Shown here piece by piece: positions 18,964-20,733 of a DNA stretch of 20,733 nt. This stretch comes from Fragilaria radians (lineage: Eukaryota > Bacillariophyta > Fragilariophyceae > Fragilariales > Fragilariaceae): positions 40,279 through 61,011 of the forward strand of contig CAAAJI010000271.1 of the NCBI GenBank assembly GCA_900642245.1. Reading direction: 5' to 3'. The notes beneath the pieces are model-generated. The model had not been told where the DNA came from, ran no database searches, and saw only the letters and a list, made by a program, of their open reading frames with translations. A program made the translations under genes and the position numbers. The number at the start of each line of letters is the position of its first letter. The first letter of the stretch is position 1.

Positions 18964-20437
18964 GAATACATAGTTGCACTCTCCTCACTAGGGAGTTTGT
19001 TTGATGACAGCAATTCATTTTTTTAGGTTTCTTTTAGTTCATGATCCAAATAGAGCTTTTTTAGTCGTTGTGAACGAAACGAGGAAACGAATAACCTTTT
19101 GGAATGACATATCCAAGGAGAATCGTTTACGTTCTACATATGGAAGTAGCGAAATTGGGAGTGAAAATTCAAGTTCCATCCCAGTTACAAAGCTTTTCGG
19201 TGCCAAGTTGTCGATGGAGCTATTGGCTCAAAATTAACAATTTTCATCTTGTTACAATCAAGCAAGGTTTGTCAATACATTGGTGTACACATTTCTTGTA
19301 ATAAGGCACTTGAATCTAGCTTTTTCTTATTAACAAGTAGAAAAGTAGTGAAGTTTAATTTGACCATCGCAAAATACCACATTTCATTGGAAATATGAAG
19401 GTCAAAATAATGAAAAAGCCACATACTTTTTGGCACAGCTTAGAGGAATAAGGTACAAAGGAACTTTACTGCGGTATTGTTTGCTGACAAAATGAGGAGC
19501 GTTTATAAAAGGATTCCAGGAAGCAGTCATCACGTTTTAGTTATATGTAATACATCACTTGTGTAGAATGAATCTATATGTTTGCTCAAGTATTTCAAGG
19601 GGCTGGAGAAACTGTTTGAAAAATTAATGAACCTGATGACTCTTCTCCTATCTTGAGCGTTGTTGAAATTACATAGAAATTTCCTAAATTTTCTTTTTTC
19701 ATGTATAATGAATCTGTTATCTTGGTCATTCGGTTCAATTCAAAGAGCAATTGTACTGTCTATATGTGAGTTTTTTAGCCTTTTCCCGTAATTTTTTTTC
19801 GAAAGGATGATATCAAGCAATTCTAAACCACATTTTTTATCTATATTTATATTTGAAACTTTCTTGATCAAGCTTTGCCCATACGATTTTTCTCCACTTC
19901 TTCAAAAGCCATCATGCTGCACAGGATTCTCAAGTCTAAAGAATCTTTTGAATTGACACTTGTTTTATGAGTAATCTTGCATAGAAAGATAAGTCTTGAT
20001 AGGAACAGTCTAGGATTTGATCTGAATCTTTATTACTCCCCAAAAGAGATGCCTCACCAAGTTTTGTCCAACTAGAATCTGTAAATCAATGTCTTTTCTT
20101 CATTAGTGATCAATTTGCATCCATCTGTAGGAAACACTAAGATTTCTTCTCTTTCAAGTACAAGTTTAATGAATTTTGATAAAAATTCGGAAAGATAAGG
20201 ACACGATTTAAAAAAGCATCAGCCTTTTTCACTCAATTACATTGCAAAATTGCTTACGCACAGAATAAAAAAATGTTAATCGATTCTACCTTAAGAAATT
20301 TCAAATATAGAAAAAATTATGGTAAAAAATCACCTCAACGGTCATGAACCTAGCAACAATGTTCTTTACTCACAATTGTTGTGCGCGTTAATTTGTTAAG
20401 GAAACTCAAAACAATATTGTGTTTTGTTGTCAGCGGA
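18964..20437. other. Intergenic region, no gene seen
   Basis: AT-rich 1.5 kb between TPI-GAPDH and the secreted-protein gene. An open frame at 19001-19237 (78 codons) has no recognisable motif, and a second frame overlaps it; I do not support either as a gene. The last few hundred bases should hold the promoter of the gene starting at 20438. Confidence 0.5.
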
Positions 20438-20733
20438 ATGATGGGATTACCTCACTTCATTCCTTATCTGTTACTTCTCCTTTCCCTGGTGCCATCGGTT
20501 CCGAGTGAAAGTTGTTCAATTTGTGGGAATGACAGGAAGGTGACTCTTCCAGATGCTCTATTCTCTTTCCCAAATAAAGAAGCAGTTTCATGTGGTAAGC
20601 TTGAATCCGATGGAAAGCGAGGAGAGATTGCGCCAGGAACTTGTAAGCTCCTTCCGCAGGTATTAGGGAAAATTTGTGGTTGCCAGTCGATCAATGGAAC
20701 TGAATGTTCTGTATGTGGTGTTGGGATGAAAGT
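20438..20733 (+). CDS. Secreted Cys-rich protein, 5' part only (98 codons, runs off the window)
   Basis: Starting at tandem ATGs (20438 and 20441), the frame is open to the window end. Residues 1-24 form a clear signal peptide: hydrophobic core IPYLLLLLSLVPSV with likely cleavage near VPS-ES. The mature part begins SCSICGND and continues VTLPDALFSFPN, VSCGKL, TCKLLPQVLGKICGC and ECSVCGVGM. Cysteines recur as C-x-x-C-G and C-G-C. The pattern of C-S-x-C-G, then x-x-P-D-A-x-F-S-F-P and a C-G-C site is one I associate with a family of secreted, function-unknown proteins in diatoms. That assignment is from memory of the pattern and not from a search. Role unknown; no intron is visible in this part. 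Confidence 0.65.
   Translation, partial: MMGLPHFIPYLLLLLSLVPSVPSESCSICGNDRKVTLPDALFSFPNKEAVSCGKLESDGKRGEIAPGTCKLLPQVLGKICGCQSINGTECSVCGVGMK

Noticed and set aside
19001..19237. 78-codon plus-strand open frame downstream of GAPDH
   Set aside because: No recognisable domain and an equally open overlapping frame; not distinguishable from chance.
20464..20694. Minus-strand open frame (76 codons) at the window end
   Set aside because: Lies opposite a plus-strand frame with a clear signal peptide and ordered cysteines, which is the better gene.
1..20733. CRISPR arrays, operons, riboswitches, bacterial-type terminators
   Set aside because: None seen; spliced genes and gene content show eukaryotic nuclear DNA.

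Overview
The window reads as nuclear DNA of a diatom, or at least of a photosynthetic stramenopile. It is AT-rich, with compact genes and short GT-AG introns (67-190 nt in my models). The strongest taxonomic pointer is a mitochondrially targeted TPI-GAPDH fusion gene, a known stramenopile/diatom hallmark. A secreted Cys-rich protein of a kind I associate with diatom genomes, and a lysine/glycine-rich candidate cell-wall protein, agree with this. I cannot name the species.

Layout: 1-2947 is AT-rich and holds no gene I can support. 2972-6010 (+) is an intronless telomerase reverse transcriptase (TERT). It converges on a histone H3 gene at 7076-6311 (-), which has three exons; the middle one is a 12-nt microexon. 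H3 is divergent from a five-exon SEC31 gene (7584-11103, +), the COPII outer-coat subunit. This SEC31 carries two WW domains on two separate exons and has an apparent one-base frameshift near 9110. After 1.2 kb without genes, a five-exon gene (12288-13456, +) encodes a probably secreted protein of alternating Gly/Lys blocks and acidic Ser/Asp blocks. All its introns are phase 0, and a possible decayed sister exon lies downstream. 13457-16706 is non-genic and contains a degraded tRNA-like element and a collapsed retrotransposon remnant (gag and integrase pieces). 16707-18706 (+) is the TPI-GAPDH fusion; its last codons and 3' flank are tandemly duplicated (18669-18963). After about 1.5 kb without a recognisable gene, a secreted Cys-rich protein begins at 20438 and runs off the window end.

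The genes do not form one pathway: telomere maintenance, chromatin, ER-to-Golgi traffic, mitochondrial lower glycolysis and two predicted secreted proteins sit side by side, as is usual in a eukaryotic genome. The parts most worth a second look are the modular Gly/Lys gene, the WW-domain SEC31, the H3 microexon and the fresh duplication at the GAPDH 3' end.
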